Assembly (NCBI GenBank): GCA_902537945.1
Contig: CACBDG010000018.1
Location: forward strand, 1-46,777
Source: an uncultured SAR116 cluster alpha proteobacterium
GTDB lineage: Bacteria > Pseudomonadota > Alphaproteobacteria > Puniceispirillales > Marisalimonadaceae
Length of the DNA stretch: 46,777 nt
Reading direction: 5' to 3'
Under the pieces are notes generated by a model that was given only the letters and a program-made list of their open reading frames with translations, was not told the origin of the DNA and did not search any database. Shown here in pieces: positions 1 to 7,539 of the stretch. How positions within the stretch are numbered: the first letter of the stretch is position 1; every line of letters begins with the position of its first letter. The translations under genes were made by a program, and so were the position numbers.

Positions 1-835
1 ATTTTTTTAATTCTGATTTAACATAATCCTCAACTTCTACCGCTGGCCTATTAATAAGTAGATTTTCTATCTTTCCTTTAATATTAATGCCTACAGATGG
101 AAAATTTTCTGTTAAGGAATTATTTTTTAACTCATTTTGATGTAAGCTTTCAAGATTATCTAACAAGTCTAATCTACGGGCAGCAATAGCAATAGACAAT
201 TCAGATATTTGAGATTCTATAGCATCTAACCAAGTATTATCATTACTTGATTGCATTAATATTTTGTTTCTTTGTCTAAACAGTTTTTCATATCTATAAA
301 CTCTATTAAAATGTAAATTATCTATTGATAAAGTTAATCTATCTATAAAACGTCTTTTCTCGTTCATACTAGATAAAATTAAAACGCACATTTGAGGTGT
401 AATCCATGATATATTTAAAACTTCGCCTAGAGAGCTTAGTGATGTATAATCTGAATTTACCCTAGCAACTCTAGTTTTACCAGATGTTGTTTTTTTCAAA
501 CCAGTACCAATATTAATTTTTCCCTTTGATCCAACAAAGTCTGCATTTATACCCCAATTTTTATAATTAATTTTGTCCAAATCTTCCTGATTTAGAAAAT
601 TTTCTATATTTGCTTTTCTTAATCCTTTACCTTGGTTTAATAGAGAAATTGCCTCTAAAATATTTGTTTTTCCACAACCATTTCCACCATAAATTAATAT
701 GGAAGAATTGTTTAAATTGAGATTTAAATTTTTATGATTACGAAAATTTTTTAAACTTAACTTTTCAATATAAAAACTCTTATTATCCTCAATATCAGAA
801 ATATTTTCTTTAAATCTTAAAATATTATTGTTCAT
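1..835 (-). CDS. recF: RecF recombination/repair ATPase (3' end cut by window edge)
   Basis: RecF binds gapped DNA at stalled forks and helps load RecA through RecOR. The reading frame is open from the ATG at 835 down to base 1, about 278 codons, so the C-terminal part with the ABC signature and Walker B lies outside the window. The N-terminal region shows the RecF pattern: IEKLSLKNFRNHKNLNL, then a Walker A loop GGNGCGKTNILEAI, then the typical WITPQM and ERRFIDR-like (EKRRFIDRL) segments. AGGAG sits six bases before the ATG. It lies 36 bases downstream of dnaN on the same strand, the classic dnaN-recF pairing, so it is probably co-transcribed with dnaN. The residue between GG and GKT (Cys) is a minor variation of the family GxxGxGKT loop. 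Identity is sure; the length of the missing part is not known. Confidence 0.93.
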   Translation of the reverse strand, partial: MNNNILRFKENISDIEDNKSFYIEKLSLKNFRNHKNLNLNLNNSSILIYGGNGCGKTNILEAISLLNQGKGLRKANIENFLNQEDLDKINYKNWGINADFVGSKGKINIGTGLKKTTSGKTRVARVNSDYTSLSSLGEVLNISWITPQMCVLILSSMNEKRRFIDRLTLSIDNLHFNRVYRYEKLFRQRNKILMQSSNDNTWLDAIESQISELSIAIAARRLDLLDNLESLHQNELKNNSLTENFPSVGINIKGKIENLLINRPAVEVEDYVKSELKK

Positions 836-871
836 ATTTCTCCTAGATTTCCTGTTTGAATCTTACAGAAA

Positions 872-1981
872 TCATACTCTCATTGGCATCAGAACAAAAA
901 TTACTCCATCTTGGTCTGGGTCAGTAATTAATGCAGGTGAAGCAGAGTCTGACAATAAAATTTCAATTTCTTTACCTTGTATTTGAGAAGCTATATCTAA
1001 AAGGTATTTTGAATTAAATCCAATCTCTAAATTATCATAATTGTAGTTTATTTCTAATTCTTCTGATGCATCACCTAAATCATGGCTATTTACATTTAGA
1101 GATAATAAATTTTCACTCAGTGAGAGTTTGACCGCTCTTGATTTTTCCATAGAGACTGTAGACACTCTATCTATTGCTTTTGAAAATACTGAGTTTGAAA
1201 CTACTAATTTATTAAGGTTTTCTTTTGGTATAACTCTTTGATAATCAGGAAATGATCCATCAATCAATTTTGTTGTTAAAATTGAGCTAGGGAAAATAAA
1301 TTGAGCTTTACTATTTGAAATAATAATTTTGATTTTACCGTCTGTACCATCAGTCAACTTTCTAATCTCACCTACCGCCTTTCTTGGTAATATTATTCCT
1401 GGCATATCTGCGGCGCCCTCAGGAAGAGGAATCTCAGCTTGAGCCAGTCTATGACCATCAGTAGCTACTGCCCTGAGTTTTTCTTTATTTGTATCAGGAA
1501 CATGCAAAAAGATACCATTTAAATAATATCTTGTCTCTTCTAATGAAATTGCAAATTTTGTATTATCAATTAAGTTGGCTAGATCTATTGAATGAATTGT
1601 AAATTCGTGTCCCTTGTCAACATTTGTCATTATTGGAAAATCATCTACAGGTAAGGTTGGAAGAATAAATTTAGATTTACCTGCAGACACTTCTATATTT
1701 AAATCTTTAAGCTTTATTTTGATTTCAGATCCATCAGGAAGTTTTCTTACTATATCATGCAACGTGTGTGCAGCCAATGTAGCCTTGCCTTGACTAGAAA
1801 CTATACAACTTGTTTCTTCTACAATATCTAAATCCATATCTGTAGCTGTAAATGATACTTTAGATGAATTCGTTTCAATTAATACATTAGACAAAATTGG
1901 AATGGTATTTCTCCTCTCAACCACTGTATAAACATGTCCAAGAGGTTTTAAAAGAGCATTTCTATCTATAGTAAAATCCAT
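872..1981 (-). CDS. dnaN: DNA polymerase III beta subunit (sliding clamp)
   Basis: The clamp encircles DNA and tethers the replicative polymerase and repair proteins. The 369-residue length is normal for the family and fits three repeated clamp domains of about 120 residues. Recognisable segments are the N-terminal VVERRNTIPILSNVLIE, the middle TDGHRLAQAEIPLP, and the C-terminal end MPMRV, which forms part of the hydrophobic pocket that binds partner peptides. The gene follows dnaA on the same strand after a 118-base gap and precedes recF, the usual bacterial order near an origin. No hairpin terminator was seen in the dnaA-dnaN gap, so read-through from dnaA is possible, with or without an additional promoter. 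Confidence 0.98.
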   Translation of the reverse strand: MDFTIDRNALLKPLGHVYTVVERRNTIPILSNVLIETNSSKVSFTATDMDLDIVEETSCIVSSQGKATLAAHTLHDIVRKLPDGSEIKIKLKDLNIEVSAGKSKFILPTLPVDDFPIMTNVDKGHEFTIHSIDLANLIDNTKFAISLEETRYYLNGIFLHVPDTNKEKLRAVATDGHRLAQAEIPLPEGAADMPGIILPRKAVGEIRKLTDGTDGKIKIIISNSKAQFIFPSSILTTKLIDGSFPDYQRVIPKENLNKLVVSNSVFSKAIDRVSTVSMEKSRAVKLSLSENLLSLNVNSHDLGDASEELEINYNYDNLEIGFNSKYLLDIASQIQGKEIEILLSDSASPALITDPDQDGVIFVLMPMRV

Positions 1982-2099
1982 AATCCAGCCTCAATTACTT
2001 TCTAAAAAGAATAAACTAATTGTTTGTCATTCTAACATGTTTAAACTTATTTCAGCAAGCAATTACGAATAAGAAATTTGGTTTTTGAAAAAGTAATAA

Positions 2100-3539
2100 T
2101 TAAATGGAAAAGATAGATTCTTTGAGTTCAGAAATTTGTTTCTTTAATCTTTTGTCATCCTTTAGCAAAGTTTCAATTTTTTTAAATGCGTGAATTACAG
2201 TGGTATGGTCTTTACCTCCAAAAGATCTACCAATTTCAGGATATGAGTGACTTGTTAAACTTTTACAGAGAAACATAGCTATTTGTCTAGGTCTAGCAAT
2301 ATTTATTGATCTTCTAGATGAGCTCATATCAGATAATTCTAGATTATAATAGGATGACACTTGTTGTTTGATGTTAGTAATAGAAATATTTTTTTCATGT
2401 AATGAAAGAATGTCTGACAATAATTGTTTAGAATTTTCTATATTAATTTTTTTCCCTGTTAATTCATAATTTGCCCAAATACGATTCAATGCACCTTCAA
2501 GTTCTCTAATATTATTTACGATATTACTAGCTAAAAATTTTAGAACTTCTAATGGTATATCAAGATTTAACACTTCGACTTTTTTTTTCAGAATATCTAA
2601 CCTTAATTCAAAATTACTAGGGAGAAAGTCTACAACTAGACCACCTGCCATTCTTGATTTAAGCTTTTCATCCAGATGTAATATATCAATTGGCGATTTG
2701 TTAGATGATATAATAATTTGTTTGCCTTGATTGATTAAATCATCAAATGTGTGAAAAAATTCTTCCTGTGTTGACCCTTTTCCACTTATAAATTGAATAT
2801 CATCAATCATCAAAACATCAATAGAGCGAAATTGGTCTTTAAATTTTATAGTTTCTTTAAATCTTATTGCTTTTATGAATTGATACATAAATCTTTCCGC
2901 AGACATCAAAATCATTTTTAAATGTGGAAAATTCTTTTTAAAATCTATTGCAATTGCATTTAATAAATGTGTTTTTCCCATTCCTACATCACCGTGAATA
3001 TATAACGGATTATAAATTAAAGAGTTTTTTTCACATATTCTTTTTGATGCAGCATATGGCATTTGATTAGATTCACCCACTACAAAATTTTCAAAATTAA
3101 ATTTAGAGTTTATTTTCATGGATACGCTATCAACAAATGATAAATCATTATTCATTTTTGTTTGATTTACTTGATCTTTAAGGTTTTGGGTTACTAAAGG
3201 TTCGTTTTTGTTTAAGAGTGTTGATTTTGTAGAAAATTTAATTTTTTTTAAAGACTCATAATATTTTGATGAATGAAGAAAAATAGTCTCATAATATTGT
3301 GTTTCAGCACGATTAGAGATTATTTTAGATTCTGTTTTAAGATAAAGTGTTTGATTTTCATATTTTTCAAAATTAAGAGGTTTAATCCATGCTTTCCAAA
3401 ATATTTCTTTAATATTTTTAGCAATTAAAATTTTAACTTTTTCCCATTTTTGTTTTTCTTCAATCAAAACTTTGTTTGAGGATTCTAAACATTGATTATT
3501 ACTATCTTCAAATTTGTCATTTATTTCAAATTCATTCAT
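2100..3539 (-). CDS. dnaA: Chromosomal replication initiator DnaA
   Basis: DnaA binds DnaA boxes at the origin, melts DNA and recruits the helicase. The 479-residue protein shows the standard four parts: an N-terminal oligomerisation domain (about residues 25-100, with FWKAWIKPL), a variable linker (about 100-145), an AAA+ domain with Walker A GDVGMGKTH at 183-191 and Walker B LMIDDIQF, and a C-terminal DNA-binding helix-turn-helix with the signature GGKDHTTVIHAFKKI. The signature has Lys where most relatives have Arg (GGRDHTTV), a conservative change. The nearest upstream gene is rpsT, 480 bases away on the same strand and ended by its own terminator, so dnaA should be transcribed from a promoter inside the AT-rich gap 3540-3970. 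Confidence 0.98.
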   Translation of the reverse strand: MNEFEINDKFEDSNNQCLESSNKVLIEEKQKWEKVKILIAKNIKEIFWKAWIKPLNFEKYENQTLYLKTESKIISNRAETQYYETIFLHSSKYYESLKKIKFSTKSTLLNKNEPLVTQNLKDQVNQTKMNNDLSFVDSVSMKINSKFNFENFVVGESNQMPYAASKRICEKNSLIYNPLYIHGDVGMGKTHLLNAIAIDFKKNFPHLKMILMSAERFMYQFIKAIRFKETIKFKDQFRSIDVLMIDDIQFISGKGSTQEEFFHTFDDLINQGKQIIISSNKSPIDILHLDEKLKSRMAGGLVVDFLPSNFELRLDILKKKVEVLNLDIPLEVLKFLASNIVNNIRELEGALNRIWANYELTGKKINIENSKQLLSDILSLHEKNISITNIKQQVSSYYNLELSDMSSSRRSINIARPRQIAMFLCKSLTSHSYPEIGRSFGGKDHTTVIHAFKKIETLLKDDKRLKKQISELKESIFSI

Positions 3540-3970
3540 TTAAATAAAGCCCTTTGTAAAAGGTAGAATTAACCAAAGTGATTTTGTTATTATTTTAGAA
3601 GTCTTTAATTGGTTAAATATATATTGCTCTATTTCATTCGCAAGAATTGAAGATGTAATAAAATAAAAAAAAATATTGATTTTTAATATTCATTAAAAAA
3701 TACAAATAAATCAGCATACTAAATTTTTTATTGATATTAAATTTAGTTAACAAGATTAAATAAATTAAATTATCATAAGATCAAATTCTTAATATTTATT
3801 ACTAATTATTATTCATATTACTTTGAATTTATTGTGATTCTCTCAAATGTATAGAATCAATTTTAACATTTTTCATAATGACAAATTTAGATTATTAAAA
3901 AATAATTTTTAATTTTTTTTAATATAATTTTTTTGAAAACATAGCGAATCGTTGAATTAATTATTTTTGG
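3540..3970. other. Gene-free AT-rich region upstream of dnaA; possible oriC and dnaA promoter
   Basis: This stretch has no plausible gene on either strand and is far richer in A+T than the flanking genes. It must hold the dnaA promoter, because rpsT upstream ends at a strong terminator. In many alphaproteobacteria the origin lies close to dnaA, rpsT or hemE, which makes this a candidate origin. Direct support is thin: I find one near-consensus DnaA box, TTATTCATA at 3809-3817 (one mismatch to TTATNCACA), long A/T tracts that could be an unwinding element, and an 8-base inverted repeat TTAACCAA (3569-3576) / TTGGTTAA (3609-3616) close to the dnaA start. No cluster of DnaA boxes is visible, so the origin call is an inference. 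Confidence 0.3.
3569..3616. repeat. 8-base inverted repeat upstream of dnaA
   Basis: TTAACCAA at 3569-3576 is the exact reverse complement of TTGGTTAA at 3609-3616. The arms are separated by 32 bases and lie 30 to 77 bases before the dnaA start codon, on the side where its promoter must be. The arms contain G/C bases unlike the surrounding A/T tracts. It may be a protein-binding site for dnaA control, but with arms this short chance is a real alternative. Confidence 0.3.
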
Positions 3971-3997
3971 AAAAAAAAAAGAGGTTATCACCCCTTT
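3971..3997 (-). terminator. Rho-independent terminator of rpsT
   Basis: Read on the minus strand, AAAGGGG pairs with CCTCTTT (one G-T pair) around the loop TGATAA, followed directly by a run of ten T. It begins 22 bases after the rpsT stop codon and is one of the two clearest intrinsic terminators in the window. It should isolate the rpsT transcript from the downstream dnaA gene. Confidence 0.85.
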
Positions 3998-4019
3998 GTT
4001 TTAGATGAGTTAGATATTT

Positions 4020-4283
4020 TTAGGCAATTTTTTTTATTCTAGCTGAAAGTCTGGATAGTTTTCTTGAAATTGTATTTTTCTTAAAAACACCTTTTGCAAC
4101 TGACCTATGCATCTCTGGTTGAGCTAAAGTAAATGCTTTTTGAGCTTCTACTTTATCAGCCTTTTCTATGGCTATTTCTACTTTTTTTATGAAAGTCCTT
4201 ACTCTGTTTTTTCTAATTTTATTAACATCTTCCATTCTAGAATTTCTTCTTATTCTTTTTTTTGCAGAAGCATGATTAGCCAT
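4020..4283 (-). CDS. rpsT: 30S ribosomal protein S20
   Basis: S20 binds 16S rRNA early in assembly of the small subunit. The protein begins MANHASAKKRIRRN, the family N-terminus, and is 87 residues long, which matches the usual length. The frame stays open for ten more codons upstream to an earlier ATG, but those residues (hydrophobic, unlike S20) are not part of the family, so the ATG at 4283 is chosen. The sequence is very basic with long helices, as expected. The gene stands between mutM (85 bases upstream) and dnaA on the same strand; a perfect TTGACA box upstream and a terminator downstream suggest a single-gene transcript. Confidence 0.96.
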   Translation of the reverse strand: MANHASAKKRIRRNSRMEDVNKIRKNRVRTFIKKVEIAIEKADKVEAQKAFTLAQPEMHRSVAKGVFKKNTISRKLSRLSARIKKIA

Positions 4284-4310
4284 GATTACACCTATTACAA
4301 TTTTTAATAT

Positions 4311-4339
4311 CAATTAAATTTTTCTTTTTAAAATGTCAA
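4311..4339 (-). promoter_or_regulatory. Candidate sigma-70-type promoter for rpsT
   Basis: A perfect -35 box TTGACA lies on the minus strand at 4339-4334. At 17 bases the -10 position reads TAATTG (4316-4311), which is a poor match; 16 bases gives TTAATT. Start of transcription would fall about 20 bases before the rpsT ATG. The -35 is convincing, the -10 is not. Confidence 0.35.
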
Positions 4340-4368
4340 GCTTTTAAAAAAACATATTTTTTGAAAAA

Positions 4369-5202
4369 TTACTTTTGACAAGTATTACAAAAGTAAGTTG
4401 CTCTATTGTTTGTAATTATCTTTTTGATAAGGTCGTTACATTTATTACACTTTAGTTTTTGTTTTCCATAAACTTGAAGTTCTTGAACAAAATAACCAAG
4501 TTTTCCATCTGGTTGTAGATGATTTTTTATTGACGTACCCCCAACATTAATAGATTTTCTTAGAATATATTTTGTTGAGTCAATAATGTTTTTTAAATTC
4601 TCTTTATTTAAACTATCTACACTTTTTAGTGGATGAACCTTAGCTCTATACAAAATTTCACTTGCATAGATATTCCCAATACCAGCAATAATACTTTGAT
4701 CCATTAAAAAATTCTTAATACATTTAGACCTTTTATTAATATTTTTTTGCAAATAATCTGTCGTAAAATCATTACTAAGTGGTTCTACTCCTAGTTTTTG
4801 TAACAAAAAATGATTTTCGATATCTTTAATGTTAAAAAAATCGATGTATCCAAATCTTCTGGGATCATTGTAAATTATTGAATAATCCTTATTTTTCTTA
4901 GTCTCTATGACCATTATAAAATGATCATGCTTTAATGTATTGTTATTATTAGATTTTATTTTTATTTGTCCACTCATACCTAAATGAAGTAGTAATATAT
5001 TTCCTTTGTATGTTGGGATTAAAATATATTTTCCTCTACGATAAGGTTTTTTCAAAATATCTTGTTCTAAATTTGTTTGAATATTTTCTCTAATATTCCA
5101 TCTCAAGTTTTTTCTTAATACCTTAATGTTTTTCACCCTGGAACTAATTACAACTTTAGATAACGCAATACATACAGTTTCTACTTCAGGTAATTCAGGC
5201 AT
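4369..5202 (-). CDS. mutM: Formamidopyrimidine-DNA glycosylase (Fpg/MutM)
   Basis: Fpg removes 8-oxoguanine and other oxidised purines and nicks the abasic site. The 277-residue protein starts MPELPEVETV, in which Pro (after Met removal) is the catalytic nucleophile and the next Glu is the acid. NDPRRFGY and the helix-two-turn-helix region (MDQSIIAGIGNIYASEIL) follow. The C-terminal zinc finger is complete, with Cys252, Cys255, Cys272 and Cys275 and the DNA-contacting Arg267. It is divergent from ubiE across a short gap and lies upstream of rpsT on the same strand. The mutM / ubiE-ubiB-coaBC divergence is a common alphaproteobacterial arrangement. Confidence 0.97.
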   Translation of the reverse strand: MPELPEVETVCIALSKVVISSRVKNIKVLRKNLRWNIRENIQTNLEQDILKKPYRRGKYILIPTYKGNILLLHLGMSGQIKIKSNNNNTLKHDHFIMVIETKKNKDYSIIYNDPRRFGYIDFFNIKDIENHFLLQKLGVEPLSNDFTTDYLQKNINKRSKCIKNFLMDQSIIAGIGNIYASEILYRAKVHPLKSVDSLNKENLKNIIDSTKYILRKSINVGGTSIKNHLQPDGKLGYFVQELQVYGKQKLKCNKCNDLIKKIITNNRATYFCNTCQK

Positions 5203-5285
5203 TTTTATCCTTTTAGGTCTATCTTTAAATTAATTTAATCATTATATTATTTCTACAGATATGTAATATATTGATTAAGGTAATA
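5203..5285. promoter_or_regulatory. Divergent promoter region between mutM and ubiE
   Basis: The gap serves both genes. On the minus strand there is a TATAAT box at 5246-5241, at a fitting distance from mutM but without a recognisable -35. On the plus strand several TATA-like strings precede ubiE, none decisive. The AAGG at 5277-5280 is the ribosome site that fixes the ubiE start at 5286. Confidence 0.4.
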
Positions 5286-6026
5286 ATGATAAATAAAAAT
5301 GAAGATAATATAGATTTCGGATATAAAGTTGTTAAAAAAACTGATAAACAAAAATTGATCAATAAAGTCTTTGACTCAGTTGCAAGCAAATATGACCTTA
5401 TGAACGATATAACTAGTTTTGGCATTCATAGAAATTGGAAAAACGACCTAATTAATTGGTTATCTCCTCAACAAACACAAAATTTAGCTGACATTGCAGG
5501 GGGAACTGGAGATATTGCCCAAAAGTTTTTATTAGCTGGTGGTAATTCAGCTCATGTTTTTGATATAAACAATGAAATGATTCAAGTTGGTCAGGAAAAG
5601 TATAAAAATTTAAAAAATCTAAAATGGACAAATGCTAGTGCTGAAAATCTTCCTGTGGATGATAATTTATTTGAAAGAGCTACTATGAGTTTTGGTTTGA
5701 GAAATATCACCAATAGAAAAAAATCACTACATGAAATTTTCCGTATACTTAAACCTGGTGGAAGATTTATTTGCCTTGAATTTAACCGTGTTGAAAATGA
5801 TATTTTTAGAAGATTATATGACTTTTGGTCGTTCAACATTGTACCAGAAATAGGAGAAAAAATTACAGGCAATAAAGAGGCCTATACTTATCTAGTCGAA
5901 TCTATAAGAAAATTTCCAAATCAAGCAGAGCTTTCTTTGATGTTTGCTGATGTTGGATTTTCAAGGGTTAAATATAGAAATTTATCTAACGGTTTAGTAT
6001 CATTGCATAGTGGTTGGAAACTTTAA
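5286..6026 (+). CDS. ubiE: UbiE-type C-methyltransferase (ubiquinone/menaquinone synthesis)
   Basis: UbiE methylates 2-polyprenyl-6-methoxy-benzoquinol with S-adenosylmethionine in ubiquinone synthesis (and demethylmenaquinol where present). The SAM-binding motif I is DIAGGTGDIA, followed by NASAENLP, GLRNIT and the post-motif LKPGGRFICLEF, all typical of UbiE/COQ5; the C-terminus SLHSGWKL matches the family ending. The frame extends five codons further to a TTG at 5271, but AAGG lies five bases before the ATG at 5286, so this start is preferred, giving 246 residues. The stop codon abuts the ATG of ubiB, so the two are translated from one message. Confidence 0.95.
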   Translation: MINKNEDNIDFGYKVVKKTDKQKLINKVFDSVASKYDLMNDITSFGIHRNWKNDLINWLSPQQTQNLADIAGGTGDIAQKFLLAGGNSAHVFDINNEMIQVGQEKYKNLKNLKWTNASAENLPVDDNLFERATMSFGLRNITNRKKSLHEIFRILKPGGRFICLEFNRVENDIFRRLYDFWSFNIVPEIGEKITGNKEAYTYLVESIRKFPNQAELSLMFADVGFSRVKYRNLSNGLVSLHSGWKL

Positions 6027-7475
6027 ATGCAGATAAAACAAAAGCTTGAATATCCATTTTGGAAAACACCACATTTTTTTTGTATAAGCTTGCTTATATC
6101 TATTAAATTACTAAAAACTGGCATTTTAACAATTTTAATTGAAAATAAGATTTTTAATAGAAAAATAGAATTCATATTAAAAATTTTTAATTTTTTTTTT
6201 GAAAATAAAAATGAAAAAGAAATTGGGATAAAACTTCTTCAGTGCTTAATTAATCTAGGCCCAGGTTACATAAAATTTGGACAAGCGTTATCAACAAGAC
6301 CTGATTTAGTAGGTAATACAATATGTGAATCATTAAAGAATTTACAAGATAATGTAAAACCTATATCAACTTCGTCGGCCCGAAACATCATTTTAAATGA
6401 AAACGAAAATTTTCTTAAAGAAAATTTAACTTCTTTTAATGAAAACCCAATAGCAAGTGCATCTGTTGCTCAAGTGCATACTGGTATTTTAAAAACTGGA
6501 AAAAAAGTGGCAATAAAAATACTTAAACCAAATATACAGGAAAATTTATTTAAAGATTTTATATTCTTTTATTGGCTTGCAAAATGTTTTGAATTTTTTC
6601 TTCCGAGTTTACAACGTCTGAAGCTTTCAAAAAATGTCGAAGTATTATCTGAAGTTTCTTTGAACGAACTTGACTTGACATTAGAAGCATCAGCAGCAGA
6701 TGAACTTGCTGAGAATTTCAAAAACCACCCAAGTTATAAAGTACCAAAAATTTATTGGGAATTTACAACTAAGAAAATGCTTGTACTTGAATTTATTGAT
6801 GGCATTAGAATTGATGATCTAATTTCTCTTAATTATAATAATCACGATATTAAAAAAATAACTGAAGTAGGTACTGAAGTTTTTTTTCTTCAAGTGTTTC
6901 GAGATGGTTTCTTTCATGGTGATATGCATCCTGGAAATATTCTAATAGATCGCAATGGGGCTCTCGTACCTATTGATTTTGGAATTATGGGTAGACTAAA
7001 TAACAAAGATAGACAGTTTTTAGCATTATTACTAACTCATCTCCTAAACAAAAATTATAAAAAAGTTGTAGAAATCCATTTTGAGGCAAATATGCTAGGC
7101 AGTGAAATTTCTCACGACCATCTTTCTCAGGCAATTAGAGCAATTTCTACCCCTATTTTAAATAAACCAATTGGTGAAGTTTCTCTGGCGAAGTTATTAG
7201 GACAAATACTAGGTTTGTCAAAAAAATTTAATATTGAGGTACAGCCTCAGTTTACTTTACTACAAAAAACAATGTTAATGGCTGAGGGTGTAACAAGACA
7301 AATAAATCCTAATATCAACATGTGGGATTTGTCGAGACCACTTATAGATAAATGGATTAATGATACACACGATCCATTTAAAATTTTAGATGAATGGTTT
7401 CATAAAAATAAATTAATTTTGCTTAAAATACCTGAAATCATCAATAAAATTGATCATATATTAACAAAAAAGTGA
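6027..7475 (+). CDS. ubiB: UbiB/ADCK-family kinase-like protein of ubiquinone synthesis
   Basis: UbiB is a membrane-associated atypical kinase/ATPase that supports the ubiquinone biosynthesis complex. The 482-residue protein shows the family marks: KFGQALSTRPD with the KxGQ motif at 83-86, the Ala-rich nucleotide loop ASASVAQVHTG (143-153), the catalytic HGDMHPGN (297-304) and DFG (317-319). A hydrophobic stretch near the N-terminus (about 17-38) may touch the membrane. Gamma-proteobacterial UbiB has two C-terminal membrane helices; here the protein ends in a charged helix (ENKLILLK-like, then IDHILTKK) without them, so it is short at the C-terminus. It starts directly after the ubiE stop and is the second gene of that operon. 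Confidence 0.95.
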   Translation: MQIKQKLEYPFWKTPHFFCISLLISIKLLKTGILTILIENKIFNRKIEFILKIFNFFFENKNEKEIGIKLLQCLINLGPGYIKFGQALSTRPDLVGNTICESLKNLQDNVKPISTSSARNIILNENENFLKENLTSFNENPIASASVAQVHTGILKTGKKVAIKILKPNIQENLFKDFIFFYWLAKCFEFFLPSLQRLKLSKNVEVLSEVSLNELDLTLEASAADELAENFKNHPSYKVPKIYWEFTTKKMLVLEFIDGIRIDDLISLNYNNHDIKKITEVGTEVFFLQVFRDGFFHGDMHPGNILIDRNGALVPIDFGIMGRLNNKDRQFLALLLTHLLNKNYKKVVEIHFEANMLGSEISHDHLSQAIRAISTPILNKPIGEVSLAKLLGQILGLSKKFNIEVQPQFTLLQKTMLMAEGVTRQINPNINMWDLSRPLIDKWINDTHDPFKILDEWFHKNKLILLKIPEIINKIDHILTKK

Positions 7476-7478
7476 AAT

Positions 7479-7508
7479 AATTCATTTAAATTTCATAAAA
7501 TTCATTTA
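7479..7508. repeat. Three tandem 10-base units upstream of coaBC
   Basis: AATTCATTTA (7479-7488), AATTTCATAA (7489-7498) and AATTCATTTA (7499-7508) follow one another at exactly one helical turn; the outer two are identical. They end 31 bases before the coaBC start. Such phasing is typical of operators, and CoaBC here carries a DNA-binding domain, so an operator is conceivable. The units are AT-rich, so chance cannot be dismissed. Confidence 0.35.
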
Positions 7509-7539
7509 CTATTGTATTTAACTTTTAGGATATATTATT

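Noticed and set aside
3540-4019. CtrA-type sites (TTAA-N7-TTAA) and further DnaA boxes upstream of dnaA
   Set aside because: TTAA pairs occur with spacers of 4, 5 or 6 but not 7, as expected by chance in such AT-rich DNA; other DnaA-like strings have two or more mismatches.
4284-4313. Ten-codon N-terminal extension of S20 from an earlier ATG
   Set aside because: The added residues are hydrophobic and unlike any S20, while MANHASAKKR at 4283 is the family start.
5271-5285. TTG start for UbiE five codons upstream
   Set aside because: The AAGG ribosome site overlaps these codons and is well placed only for the ATG at 5286.
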